Shown here piece by piece: positions 15,842-23,229 of a stretch of 41,523 nucleotides of DNA. This DNA is from Lachnospiraceae bacterium (lineage in GTDB: Bacteria; Bacillota; Clostridia; Lachnospirales; Lachnospiraceae). The stretch spans positions 1-41,523 of the forward strand of contig JAFQCK010000126.1 in assembly GCA_017416465.1 (NCBI GenBank). Reading direction: 5' to 3'. A program made the translations under genes and the position numbers. The notes under the pieces were generated by a model. That model was not told where the DNA came from, did no database searches, and saw nothing but the letters and a program-made list of their open reading frames with translations. How positions within the stretch are numbered: position 1 is the first letter of the stretch; each line of letters opens with the position of its first letter.

Positions 15842-17233
15842 TTATCCTTTTCTCTTTTGCAATATCATTCTTTCATTTTCTTTCAATAACATTGCATAAT
15901 CAACTTTTCCGTTTTCTTTTCTTGGTAAATTATCAATTATGTTAAACCAAAATACTTTTTTATTTTGGTTTAATACTTTTGACACATAACTGATAAGTTC
16001 CTGTTTATTTTCAAAGTCAGTATTAATAACAATATTATTCTCTATAGCATTACTTATGAAAATATTTGCCTCATATTCTTTTCTTAGCAAATCGTCAAGT
16101 TCATCCAAATTAATTCTATGTCCAAATATCTTTTTACTCCTGTCTAATCTTCCCTTCCAGTAAAAATATCCGTCTTCATCGTAGCTTACAATATCGCCTG
16201 TATGTAACATTCCTTTGTTTTCATCACCTTTTTCTAAATCTTCATAAGAAGCAGCATATCCTAATGAAACATTCTCACCATACACAACTAATTCACCATT
16301 ATCTAATATTTTGCCACTAACATCAGGTATAAATTTTCCCATGCTTCCAATATGATAATCACACTCAGACCTCATGCACATAACTCTGGCAGTCGCTTCT
16401 GTCTGACCATACATAACATAAAACTCTATGTTATTATTCTTTGTAAATTCATTAATTTTCTTTTGATATAACTTATCTAAAAATCCACCTGATATTGTCA
16501 TCTTTTTAATGGATACTTTAACTTTATCTAACAACTTTAGCTTTAGTAGCATTTCATATGTATAAGGAACTCCCGAAAATGATGTTCCATTATTATTATT
16601 TAAAAATTCCCAAAACTCACTTTTATATATTTGATAACCGGTTAGTAAAATTGTTGATTTTTTATATAAATGAGTATTTATTACAGATAATCCATATGTA
16701 TAATTAAGTGGCAATGTAGTTATGGCTCTGTCATTTTCCTCTATTCCAAGTGCTTTAATAATTGACTTTGTGTTTGCTTCAATATTTTTATAACTAAGTC
16801 TTACAAACTTTCTACTTCCGGTTGAACCGGAAGTAGAAAGTAATAATGCAAGATTTTCGTTTAATACCACATCACTTTTATCCATATCCAATAATACATA
16901 ATTCTCCAAATTATAAATTTGCTCTTTAAAATTAAGTATATCGTAACATCTGTTTAACTCTTCTTTAGGCAACCATAAATATGAAGGTTTATATGTAATA
17001 ATCAAATCATTAAGAGCATCGATATCTATTTTATCACTTATCATCATAGGAACAATTTTATTATTAAGACAGCCTATGTAACTTAGTACACATTCATATG
17101 TATTAGTGCATAAAATTATGACCAAACATCTTTTACCAATATAACTTGCAAAAGTGTCACTATCTTTTATAAGTTCAGTATATGTATATTTTTTTCCTGC
17201 TTCTGTTATTATTGCAATTTTTTCTGTTAACAA
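15842..17233 (-). CDS. AMP-dependent synthetase/ligase (adenylation domain protein)
   Basis: About 463 residues of the ANL superfamily with the main core motifs visible: STSGSTGSRKF (A3), YGQTEAT (A5), HTGDI (A7), WKGRLDRSKKIFGHRI (A8) and PRKENGKVDY (A10, with the catalytic Lys). No carrier or condensation domain is fused, so it probably loads the separate carrier protein. The start is set at TTG 17233. GAGGTGAA lies just before it, and the deleted second copy at 18785-18924 has ATG at exactly the same place after the same ribosome binding site. An upstream TTG ten codons earlier is thereby unlikely. A gap of 286 bases separates it from the exported-protein gene, and I saw no gene there. Confidence 0.88.
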   Translation of the reverse strand: MLTEKIAIITEAGKKYTYTELIKDSDTFASYIGKRCLVIILCTNTYECVLSYIGCLNNKIVPMMISDKIDIDALNDLIITYKPSYLWLPKEELNRCYDILNFKEQIYNLENYVLLDMDKSDVVLNENLALLLSTSGSTGSRKFVRLSYKNIEANTKSIIKALGIEENDRAITTLPLNYTYGLSVINTHLYKKSTILLTGYQIYKSEFWEFLNNNNGTSFSGVPYTYEMLLKLKLLDKVKVSIKKMTISGGFLDKLYQKKINEFTKNNNIEFYVMYGQTEATARVMCMRSECDYHIGSMGKFIPDVSGKILDNGELVVYGENVSLGYAASYEDLEKGDENKGMLHTGDIVSYDEDGYFYWKGRLDRSKKIFGHRINLDELDDLLRKEYEANIFISNAIENNIVINTDFENKQELISYVSKVLNQNKKVFWFNIIDNLPRKENGKVDYAMLLKENERMILQKRKG

Positions 17234-17519
17234 TTTGATATTCACCTCGTATTTAAAAAACAAATATATTAATTATATTCTCTTACTTTAGTAACTATAT
17301 TCGCAATTGTTACGATTTCAAAAATTTGTCTGCTGTAAAATCATTTTTTCTATAAATATTTCATTTTTTCATCATATCTTCTATAACATTTAGACTCCTC
17401 ACCACGCATTATAAAGTCTTAAATTCTTTTACTTAATCTTAATTCCACATACAATGCAAATTATATTTATAAAACATATCAAATATTTCAACATTCTACT
17501 ATTTATAATCTCACACACT
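17234..17519 (-). other. AT-rich gap before the ligase gene
   Basis: Stop codons are frequent in all frames and I found no convincing gene, terminator or riboswitch. A GGTGAGGAG followed by ATG near 17386 opens only a two-codon ORF. The leader of the ligase gene probably lies here. Confidence 0.4.
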
Positions 17520-18776
17520 TTATTTATATTTATATGTATATTTCCAATCAACATTTTTTCCTGACCAATTAGTTTTAACCTTTAAATCAAAATCATTTGT
17601 TAAAATATAATTAGCTTTGATAGTACTACCATTTATTCCACCTCCAATTGCACTAATAATTGATACCCCTACACTTTCTACTTCAGAATAACTTATACAA
17701 TGTTCGTAATATGGATAAAAAATAACAGTATCTCTATATTTATCTTTTTCTAAATATAACTGAATCACTAACTCTTCGTTAGAATAATTTACAATATCAT
17801 AACCATGTGGTGGCCATATATCTTTTTCTTTTTTATCTTCATGTAATTTTAAAACTGCTATAATACCATTAGTAGAAATAAAATATTGTGACTCTTTCAA
17901 CTCCCCAGGATTATTATGCACTGAAAATTCTTTCATATCAGTTCCCGATTTACAACCTAATTTAAGTTTTGAAACTTCTTCATAATAAAAACTATCATAA
18001 TCCCAATTTTGCTTAACAACAGTTTTATAATCTAATTCTGGTTGCCATTTTGCATTTGCCCAATAAAGTGAAACCACATCAACATTCCTATATTTAGGCA
18101 TCGTTTCCCATGTCGAAAAATAAATCACCTCATAACACTCTACTCCATTTACTTTTTTAGAATAAATTATCATTAATTTTTTTAGGTATGTTTCTCTCGA
18201 ACCATCTTCATCATCAAGTACAGCTGCATATGCATTAATTGGTTTTATACCTATTACTGTAAGAAATTTATCTAATAATCCGTTCTTACTAGATTTCTCT
18301 TTTTTTCCTGATATATCTTTATTTTGGCCATAATATATATTACCAAACAATTCATTTATTTCTTTGCTACTTAACTGTTCCATTTCATCATCTGTAATTG
18401 GTACATCTGCTTTCTCCGGATTATCTTTAACTGAATAATATGCTGAAAAAATTTGTATATCTTCTTTATCAAGACCACTCATATATCCAACATCCTTAAT
18501 TTGTTCTATTTCTCTATCATATACACCATTTTCATTTAGATATTTTTCAATATCTTCATCTAATATATCTGTATTAGATTCAATTTCTTCTTCTATTTTT
18601 CTATTAATATTATCATATTTCTTTCTATCCTGTGAAAAAGTATGTTCTAAATTACTATTATATTTCTCTTGGTTTCTTTTATTTTCATCTGCATTTACTT
18701 TCGAATTTGGTATAACAAATAAATAATTTAATAACAATGCTACTGCAATCAATGATTTCAATTTTTTAATATACAT
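17520..18776 (-). CDS. Exported protein of unknown function, paralogue A
   Basis: A 418-residue protein with an N-terminal signal peptide (KKLKSLIAVALLLNYLFVIP, then a cut before ADE). Next is a charged, coiled-coil-prone stretch (about 30-75), a conserved middle ending in IKPINAYAAV, which looks like a second short hydrophobic stretch, and a C-terminal half rich in Tyr/Trp (YEVIYFSTWETMPKYRNV, LVIQLYLEKDKYRDTVIF). I know no domain for it. It is a close paralogue of the protein at 19848-21092 over its full length except the tail. AGGGAG precedes the ATG. It sits between the deleted ligase copy and the intact ligase gene, which suggests duplication of an exported-protein/ligase unit. Confidence 0.75.
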   Translation of the reverse strand: MYIKKLKSLIAVALLLNYLFVIPNSKVNADENKRNQEKYNSNLEHTFSQDRKKYDNINRKIEEEIESNTDILDEDIEKYLNENGVYDREIEQIKDVGYMSGLDKEDIQIFSAYYSVKDNPEKADVPITDDEMEQLSSKEINELFGNIYYGQNKDISGKKEKSSKNGLLDKFLTVIGIKPINAYAAVLDDEDGSRETYLKKLMIIYSKKVNGVECYEVIYFSTWETMPKYRNVDVVSLYWANAKWQPELDYKTVVKQNWDYDSFYYEEVSKLKLGCKSGTDMKEFSVHNNPGELKESQYFISTNGIIAVLKLHEDKKEKDIWPPHGYDIVNYSNEELVIQLYLEKDKYRDTVIFYPYYEHCISYSEVESVGVSIISAIGGGINGSTIKANYILTNDFDLKVKTNWSGKNVDWKYTYKYK

Positions 18777-18784
18777 TTTTCTCC

Positions 18785-18924
18785 CTATCCTTTTACTTTT
18801 GTAATATTAATCTTTCATTTTCTTTCAACAATATAACTTGCAATGGTATCACTATCTTTTATAAGCTCATTGTATGAACGTTTTTCTCCTGCTTCTGTTA
18901 TTATTGCAATTTTTCTGTTAACAT
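18785..18924 (-). pseudogene. Internally deleted remnant of a second AMP-ligase gene
   Basis: From ATG 18924 the minus strand repeats the beginning of the ligase gene at 15842-17233 (about 95 bases, same GAGGT ribosome binding site and TTAACAGAAAAA start), with one A lost, causing a frameshift at codon 6. At about 18830 it jumps straight to the last 40 bases of that gene (TTGAAAGAAAATGAAAGA, then a stop). Some 1.25 kb is missing, and a short shared GTTAT-ATTG at the join suggests deletion between microhomologies. It cannot make the enzyme. It shows that the cluster once held two ligase copies. Confidence 0.85.
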
Positions 18925-18954
18925 ATGATATTTACCTCATATTAATAAAAAAAC

Positions 18955-19824
18955 TCATCTAACCCTACATTCTTCTTCATTAAATGTAATACTATCCACT
19001 AGATTTAAGTCAATCTTTTTATTTAATACATATTTTCTATAACCTTTAGTGTCTCCATCATGCAATATAAACCCAGAACTTGAAACATATTCCAAGTCAC
19101 ACTCTCTATCCTTAACAATATCTAATTTTGAACCATCGACAAAATTCAATGTAATATCAACATCTCCTTTCCAAATACTTGCATGTGAAACTAAGTTTAG
19201 AGACGATTTTGACATTGTAATATGTGTAGCATTACCCTGAGTAACATATTTTTTAGCCTCTCCATTATTTTCTAATTTAAAAATGTACTCTGTTTTCTCA
19301 TAATCTCCCTCTGGATTAGTAACAGCATCAATTAAATATATATTCCCATCATAAGTTTTTGAATGTATATCAAAACTATAATATAAATATAATATATTTC
19401 CTTCCTCTTTAAAAACTATATCATGCTTTATTGAACTTGAACCTGTTGGCATTAAAAAAAATATAAACCTATTATCTTCTCCAAAAGTGTGATTATTCAA
19501 ATTCATACTATGATTATCCTCATAATTAATTTTTTCTGTCCCTCCATTTTTTACTATTTTGAATTTGCAACAGGCATCATAATTAATCTCATCATAATAT
19601 GTTTTTTCAAGTATTATATTATAATCTTCAATACTATACTCCTGATGAGTATCCTCCATATAATTTTCATCAATACACTTCATCAACCTTGAATATTGAA
19701 AATTATCGATAGCCACTTTACTTCCTAACATTTCTTTATCTTTAATCTTACTTCCACAACCTATACATATAGTACAAATTATTAAAAAAATAATATATAA
19801 TATCTTTCTTTTTATCATCTTCAT
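18955..19824 (-). CDS. Putative lipoprotein of unknown function
   Basis: About 289 residues. The N-terminus MIKRKILYIIFLIICTICIG-C is a signal peptide with a lipobox-like I-G-C, so the mature protein should start at that Cys and be anchored to the outer face of the membrane. The rest is rich in beta-strand-like alternation, with repeated Tyr/Asp and several Cys (DACCKF, DRECD, EEECR), and matches no family that I recognise. Several starts are possible: GTG 19836, ATG 19824 and ATG 19818; AGAGGT lies between the first two. It lies 24 bases after the exported paralogue B gene and shares its transcript. Confidence 0.7.
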   Translation of the reverse strand: MKMIKRKILYIIFLIICTICIGCGSKIKDKEMLGSKVAIDNFQYSRLMKCIDENYMEDTHQEYSIEDYNIILEKTYYDEINYDACCKFKIVKNGGTEKINYEDNHSMNLNNHTFGEDNRFIFFLMPTGSSSIKHDIVFKEEGNILYLYYSFDIHSKTYDGNIYLIDAVTNPEGDYEKTEYIFKLENNGEAKKYVTQGNATHITMSKSSLNLVSHASIWKGDVDITLNFVDGSKLDIVKDRECDLEYVSSSGFILHDGDTKGYRKYVLNKKIDLNLVDSITFNEEECRVR

Positions 19825-19847
19825 TTTACCTCTCACATATCTAAATT

Positions 19848-21092
19848 CTATTTATAAGTATAATTATAACTCCAAGGTTCTGATTCACAACAATATACCA
19901 TATCATATTCTGCAGCCATTATTCCACCTGCTAACGAATACACTACGCTTATCGCATTTTTATTTATTCCACCTACTATTGCACCTATTATTGACATAGT
20001 AACACTTTTTACGTTATAAGAATTTTTATAATGTTGATAATATGGATAAAAAATAACTGTATCTTTATATTTATCTTTTTCTAAATATAATTGAATAACC
20101 AATTCTTCATTTGAATAAGTAGTTATATCGTGATTTTGTATTCCCAAAACATTAAAGCTCTTAATAATATCATCATGCAAATCTAAAACCGCTACTATTC
20201 CTTTTTCTGATATAAAATATTGTGAACTTTTTAAATTATCCGGATTTGAATGTTCCTCAAACATAGTTGTATACGATTCATCTTTAAGAACTTCTTTAAA
20301 TAGTAGACTATTAAAATAAAACCTTTTAACATCCCAATTTTGTTTCACCACTACATTGCTATTTAAATATGGTTGCCATGTTGCATTTGCCCAATGCAAA
20401 GAAACCACGTCAACATTTCTATATTTAGGCATTGTTTCCCAAGTTGAAAAATATATTACCTCATAACATTCTTTTCCATTTACTTTCTTCGAATATACAA
20501 TCATAGTCTTCTTTAAATAAGATTCATTATCTCCACCTGCTTCATATACTGCAGCGTACGCCTCAACAGGCTTTATTCCTACTGCTGTAAGAAATTTATC
20601 AAACACTCCATCCTTATTAATTTTTTCTTCTTTTTTTGAAATATCATTATTTTCACCATAATATATGTTTCCAATTAAATTATTTATTTCCTCACCACTT
20701 AATGGTTGCATTTCTCCATCTGTTATAGGAACATCTGTTTTTTGAGGATTATCTTCCACAGAATAATATGCTGAAAAAATCTGTATATCTTCTTTATTAA
20801 GACCACTCATATATTCAACACCTTTGATCTTTTCAATTTCTCTATCATATACCCCATTTTCATTTAAATATATTTCAATATCTTCATCTAACAAATCTGT
20901 ATGTGATTCCATTTCTTCTTTTATTTTTTTATTAATATTCTTAAATTTTTCCCTATCTTTCGAAAAAATACTTTCTTCATTTTTCCTACTCTTATTTATT
21001 TCATCTGCACTTACTTCGAAATTTGGTATAATAAGTGCATAATTAAGTAACAATACCACTGCGATTATTGACTTTATTTTCTTTCTTATCAT
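19848..21092 (-). CDS. Exported protein of unknown function, paralogue B
   Basis: About 414 residues, similar throughout to the protein at 17520-18776: signal peptide (KKIKSIIAVVLLLNYALIIP, cut before ADE), acidic and lysine-rich helix region, KPVEAYAAV in the middle, then YEVIYFSTWETMPKYRNV and LVIQLYLEKDKYKDTVIF. The tails differ. No known domain. I place the start at 21092, where GGAGAAAGAAAAA precedes the ATG; the in-frame ATG at 21107 has no ribosome binding site. It is the first gene after the c-di-GMP riboswitch, with a leader of over 300 bases, so c-di-GMP should set its expression and perhaps that of the genes after it. Confidence 0.78.
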   Translation of the reverse strand: MIRKKIKSIIAVVLLLNYALIIPNFEVSADEINKSRKNEESIFSKDREKFKNINKKIKEEMESHTDLLDEDIEIYLNENGVYDREIEKIKGVEYMSGLNKEDIQIFSAYYSVEDNPQKTDVPITDGEMQPLSGEEINNLIGNIYYGENNDISKKEEKINKDGVFDKFLTAVGIKPVEAYAAVYEAGGDNESYLKKTMIVYSKKVNGKECYEVIYFSTWETMPKYRNVDVVSLHWANATWQPYLNSNVVVKQNWDVKRFYFNSLLFKEVLKDESYTTMFEEHSNPDNLKSSQYFISEKGIVAVLDLHDDIIKSFNVLGIQNHDITTYSNEELVIQLYLEKDKYKDTVIFYPYYQHYKNSYNVKSVTMSIIGAIVGGINKNAISVVYSLAGGIMAAEYDMVYCCESEPWSYNYTYK

Positions 21093-21296
21093 TTTTTCTT
21101 TCTCCATTCTTTTTTAATTACAAAATTTTCATCATATTATAATATATAATATAATGAAATCAACTTTGATATTTTTTCTTTATCATCAAAGTTTATACTG
21201 CGTATAATTTCAATCTACTCCTTTCATTTTATTTACACTAGTCTGAAAACGTGCTATATTCCCTATATTTACTTTTTCATAAGTGCATTACAGTTT

Positions 21297-21332
21297 GGAC
21301 TCTGATAGTTTTAGCGGATTTTATCTGAGTCC
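21297..21332. repeat. Long hairpin in the leader
   Basis: GGACTCTGATA pairs with TATCTGAGTCC, with one T-T mismatch, around a 14-base loop. On the plus strand it is followed by TTTTTATA and looks like a terminator, but no plus-strand gene precedes it. On the minus strand it lies in the leader of exported gene B with no U-tract. A smaller stem, GCAGT / ACTGC, flanks it at 21347-21365. Confidence 0.5.
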
Positions 21333-21391
21333 TTTTTATATATAAAGCAGTTTCATTTTTACTGCATTATATCAACATATTATAAAATACA

Positions 21392-21422
21392 AAAAGGTTG
21401 CAATGAAATTATCATTGCAACC
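21392..21422 (-). terminator. Riboswitch expression-platform terminator
   Basis: A perfect 11-bp stem GGTTGCAATGA / TCATTGCAACC with a 5-base loop is followed by TTTTTGTATTTT on the minus strand: a textbook intrinsic terminator. Its left arm holds the GGTTGC that also closes the c-di-GMP aptamer, so aptamer and terminator cannot form together. Confidence 0.88.
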
Positions 21423-21510
21423 GAACTATCTTAATAACATTATTATCTTAGACTTCTAGTTTTGCGTCCCCACATTTCTATAGGTTTGCCATAATTTATT
21501 TTTACATACA
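21405..21510 (-). ncRNA. Cyclic-di-GMP class I (GEMM-I) riboswitch
   Basis: The minus strand carries the conserved aptamer: GGCAAACC, a 6-bp stem closed by a GAAA tetraloop (CCTATA-GAAA-TGTGGG), GGGACGCAAA, the CTAGAAGTCTAAG receptor stem, and AAGATAG with GGTTGC at the 3' end. A P1-like pairing AAATTAT / ATAATTT closes it. The 3' strand overlaps the terminator at 21392-21422, so ligand binding should prevent termination (an ON switch); that direction is inference. The target is exported gene B and probably the cluster below it. Confidence 0.87.
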
Positions 21511-21516
21511 TATTTG

Positions 21517-21522
21517 ATTATA
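21517..21522 (-). promoter_or_regulatory. -10 of the riboswitch promoter
   Basis: A perfect TATAAT (21522-21517) would start the transcript near 21510, just before the aptamer. A proper -35 is lacking (TTTATT at best), and TTGTCGC-type boxes lie 30 bases upstream, which suggests an activator. Confidence 0.5.
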
Positions 21523-21550
21523 TCTTTAATTAATTTTGAAATAAATTATT

Positions 21551-21582
21551 TTTTGTCGCTGTTTTTTATTGCTTTTCGTTGC
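21551..21582 (+). promoter_or_regulatory. TTGTCGC / GTTGC repeats upstream of the riboswitch promoter
   Basis: TTGTCGC (21553-21559), then TTTATTGC (21565-21572) and TTCGTTGC (21575-21582), the last two exactly 10 bp apart. They resemble the repeats before the Spo0A-like regulator at 7924-7953. They cover about -42 to -72 relative to the predicted riboswitch start, a usual place for an activator. Confidence 0.45.
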
Positions 21583-21622
21583 TTTTTATTAAATCCTTAT
21601 AAATATATTATTATAATTATTT

Positions 21623-22567
21623 TTACTTCTGTGTAACTCCCTTGTTTATGACTTCAAGCATCATATTATAATTCATAATCTTATCTTCATCAGTTTCCCC
21701 CGGAATCTTTTCCTTCATATTATCATCCAACATATCATATGTATAATCAAAGCTTGTCTTATATAACTGATTATAAATATATGCTGATGCTAAAAATCCA
21801 TTTAACATATTTGGATGATAATCATTTTTCTGATGTAAATATTCATAAGCAGAACTGTCACCTTCAACTCCCTCAAACACCAAACAATTTAACTTCTCCA
21901 TAACTGTACCATAGTCAATTACATGCATTCTTTCGTCTTTAGTAATCTTATCAATCAAGTCATTTTTACTGTCAAACTCTGTTGTATAATAATATACCAA
22001 CACATTTTCTTTACAATAATTATCTATAATTTCACATATATTTTCGTAAGTTGTATCATAGTATCCTCCATATTCCTGAAATAAAATGATATCCGCTTTT
22101 GCATATGGTATTCTCCAGTCTTCATCTGTTTCAAGCCAATCTAAATGATACTTTATATTAGAACCATTATATAATTCAGAAACAACTGTAAGAGGATTAC
22201 CTTTTTCTTCAACTAACTTTTTAAAATATCTGTCTGTTTGTGGTGTGTTAAGCAAACTATTTCCTGTAAATATCATAGTCTTAGGTTCAGTTGTATCAAA
22301 TAAAGGTTCTGCTCCTTCTTCCTCGGTACATATGGTTGATATTCGAAATATCTCCTCATCTCCTCCTATATAAACGCCTTCATCTTCTTTTACTTCAACT
22401 CCATTAGGACGCTTACTGCTATCAAGTGCATCTTTAATGGATTGATCAATAATTACTTCTTCATTTTTCTTATCTTGGTTTGCTCCACAAGCTAAAAGTC
22501 CCATCGAAAGCATTAATGCTCCTAATATTGTTGCACAGGCTCTTATTTTAATATATATTTTCTTCAT
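21623..22567 (-). CDS. SGNH/GDSL-like hydrolase lipoprotein
   Basis: A 314-residue lipoprotein: signal sequence with lipobox LLAC (ATILGALMLSMGLLAC), then an acidic linker. The catalytic part starts at TMIFTGNSLL (about 97), where GNSL takes the place of the GDSL nucleophile block. It ends with NDYHPNMLNGFLASAYIYNQ, the D-x-x-H block that supplies Asp and His. Such proteins remove acyl groups from cell-surface glycans or small esters; the substrate here is open. Normal length for the family. ATG start; AAAGGAG is rather far (13 bases). It lies between the hairpin repeat array upstream and the riboswitch control region downstream. Confidence 0.75.
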   Translation of the reverse strand: MKKIYIKIRACATILGALMLSMGLLACGANQDKKNEEVIIDQSIKDALDSSKRPNGVEVKEDEGVYIGGDEEIFRISTICTEEEGAEPLFDTTEPKTMIFTGNSLLNTPQTDRYFKKLVEEKGNPLTVVSELYNGSNIKYHLDWLETDEDWRIPYAKADIILFQEYGGYYDTTYENICEIIDNYCKENVLVYYYTTEFDSKNDLIDKITKDERMHVIDYGTVMEKLNCLVFEGVEGDSSAYEYLHQKNDYHPNMLNGFLASAYIYNQLYKTSFDYTYDMLDDNMKEKIPGETDEDKIMNYNMMLEVINKGVTQK

Positions 22568-22594
22568 AAAAACATTCCAGCTCCTTTTATATTT

Positions 22595-23035
22595 TTTGTA
22601 GGATACTTATTTATTTCCCCTATCCTACTAATTTTTATTTTCTTACTTTAGTTGGATACCTATTTCTCTCCAACGTCTGACTAATTATTTAGTTTTCTAT
22701 TTTAGTTGGGTAACTACTTATCAACGTCACCCTACTATTTATTATTTTTCTTATTTTAGTCGGGTATATACTCCTCTCGACTCCCCTACTTTTTCTTACT
22801 TTTTCTATTTTAGTCGGGTAACTACTTCTTTCCACCACCCGACTAACTATTTAGTTTTCTATTTTAGTCGGGCAACTACTTCTCAACATCATCCGACTAT
22901 TTATTATTTTCCTTATTTTAGTCGGATAACTACTTCTTTCCACCACCCGACTAACTATTTAGTTTTCTATTTTAGTCGGGTAACTACTTCTCAACATCAC
23001 CCTACTATTTATTATTTTTCTTAATTTAGTCGGAC
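22595..23035. repeat. 54-bp tandem hairpin repeat array
   Basis: Units begin with TTTAG(T/C)-GG at 22647, 22701, 22755, 22809, 22863, 22917, 22971 and 23025: exactly 54 bp each time, with a diverged unit before at about 22595 and a partial one at the end. Each unit holds an inverted repeat such as TTAGTCGGGT / ACCCGACTAA. Units alternate in two types (A and B), so the latest step was doubling of 108 bp. In the first unit the arms are GTAGGAT / ATCCTAC, so both arms changed together. It fills most of the 660-bp gap between serA and the SGNH gene; I see no gene there. Confidence 0.9.
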
Positions 23036-23145
23036 AAAAGCCTTATTTCAACTGACTTTCTTAATTAATATAGCAAAAATCAACAATATTGCATCATTCA
23101 CAATAAATTCTAAATCTTAATTTTCACAACCCTTCAATATACACA

Positions 23146-23177
23146 AAGAGCTTTCACAATCTCTTGCAAAAGCTCTT
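23146..23177 (-). terminator. Possible terminator after serA
   Basis: On the minus strand AAGAGCTTT pairs with AAAGCTCTT around a 14-base loop, 50 bases after the serA stop. The following TGTGTATATT is a poor U-tract. Confidence 0.4.
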
Positions 23178-23229
23178 ACTTACATTAACTATTTGTAATT
23201 GTTCACAGCTTAAGCCTAAACAATTACCA

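Noticed and set aside
21297-21332. Plus-strand terminator
   Set aside because: The stem and T-run fit, but no plus-strand gene or promoter precedes it; kept only as a leader hairpin.
21440-21508. 22-codon ORF (ATG near 21508) on the minus strand
   Set aside because: It has no ribosome binding site, starts almost at the predicted transcript end and coincides with the conserved c-di-GMP aptamer, which explains the sequence better.
22632-23018. Plus-strand open frame through the 54-bp repeats as a repeat protein
   Set aside because: No ATG, GTG or TTG with a ribosome binding site, and a stop just before the first full unit. A repeat unit free of stops gives an open frame automatically.
22595-23040. 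Regular 54-bp repeats as a CRISPR array
   Set aside because: Repeat and 'spacer' parts are equally conserved between units, units alternate in type, and no cas gene is in the window.
10594-23229. Integrated phage or insertion sequence as the source of the accessory region
   Set aside because: I found no integrase, transposase, phage structural gene or flanking repeats in the window; only the ligase remnant shows rearrangement.
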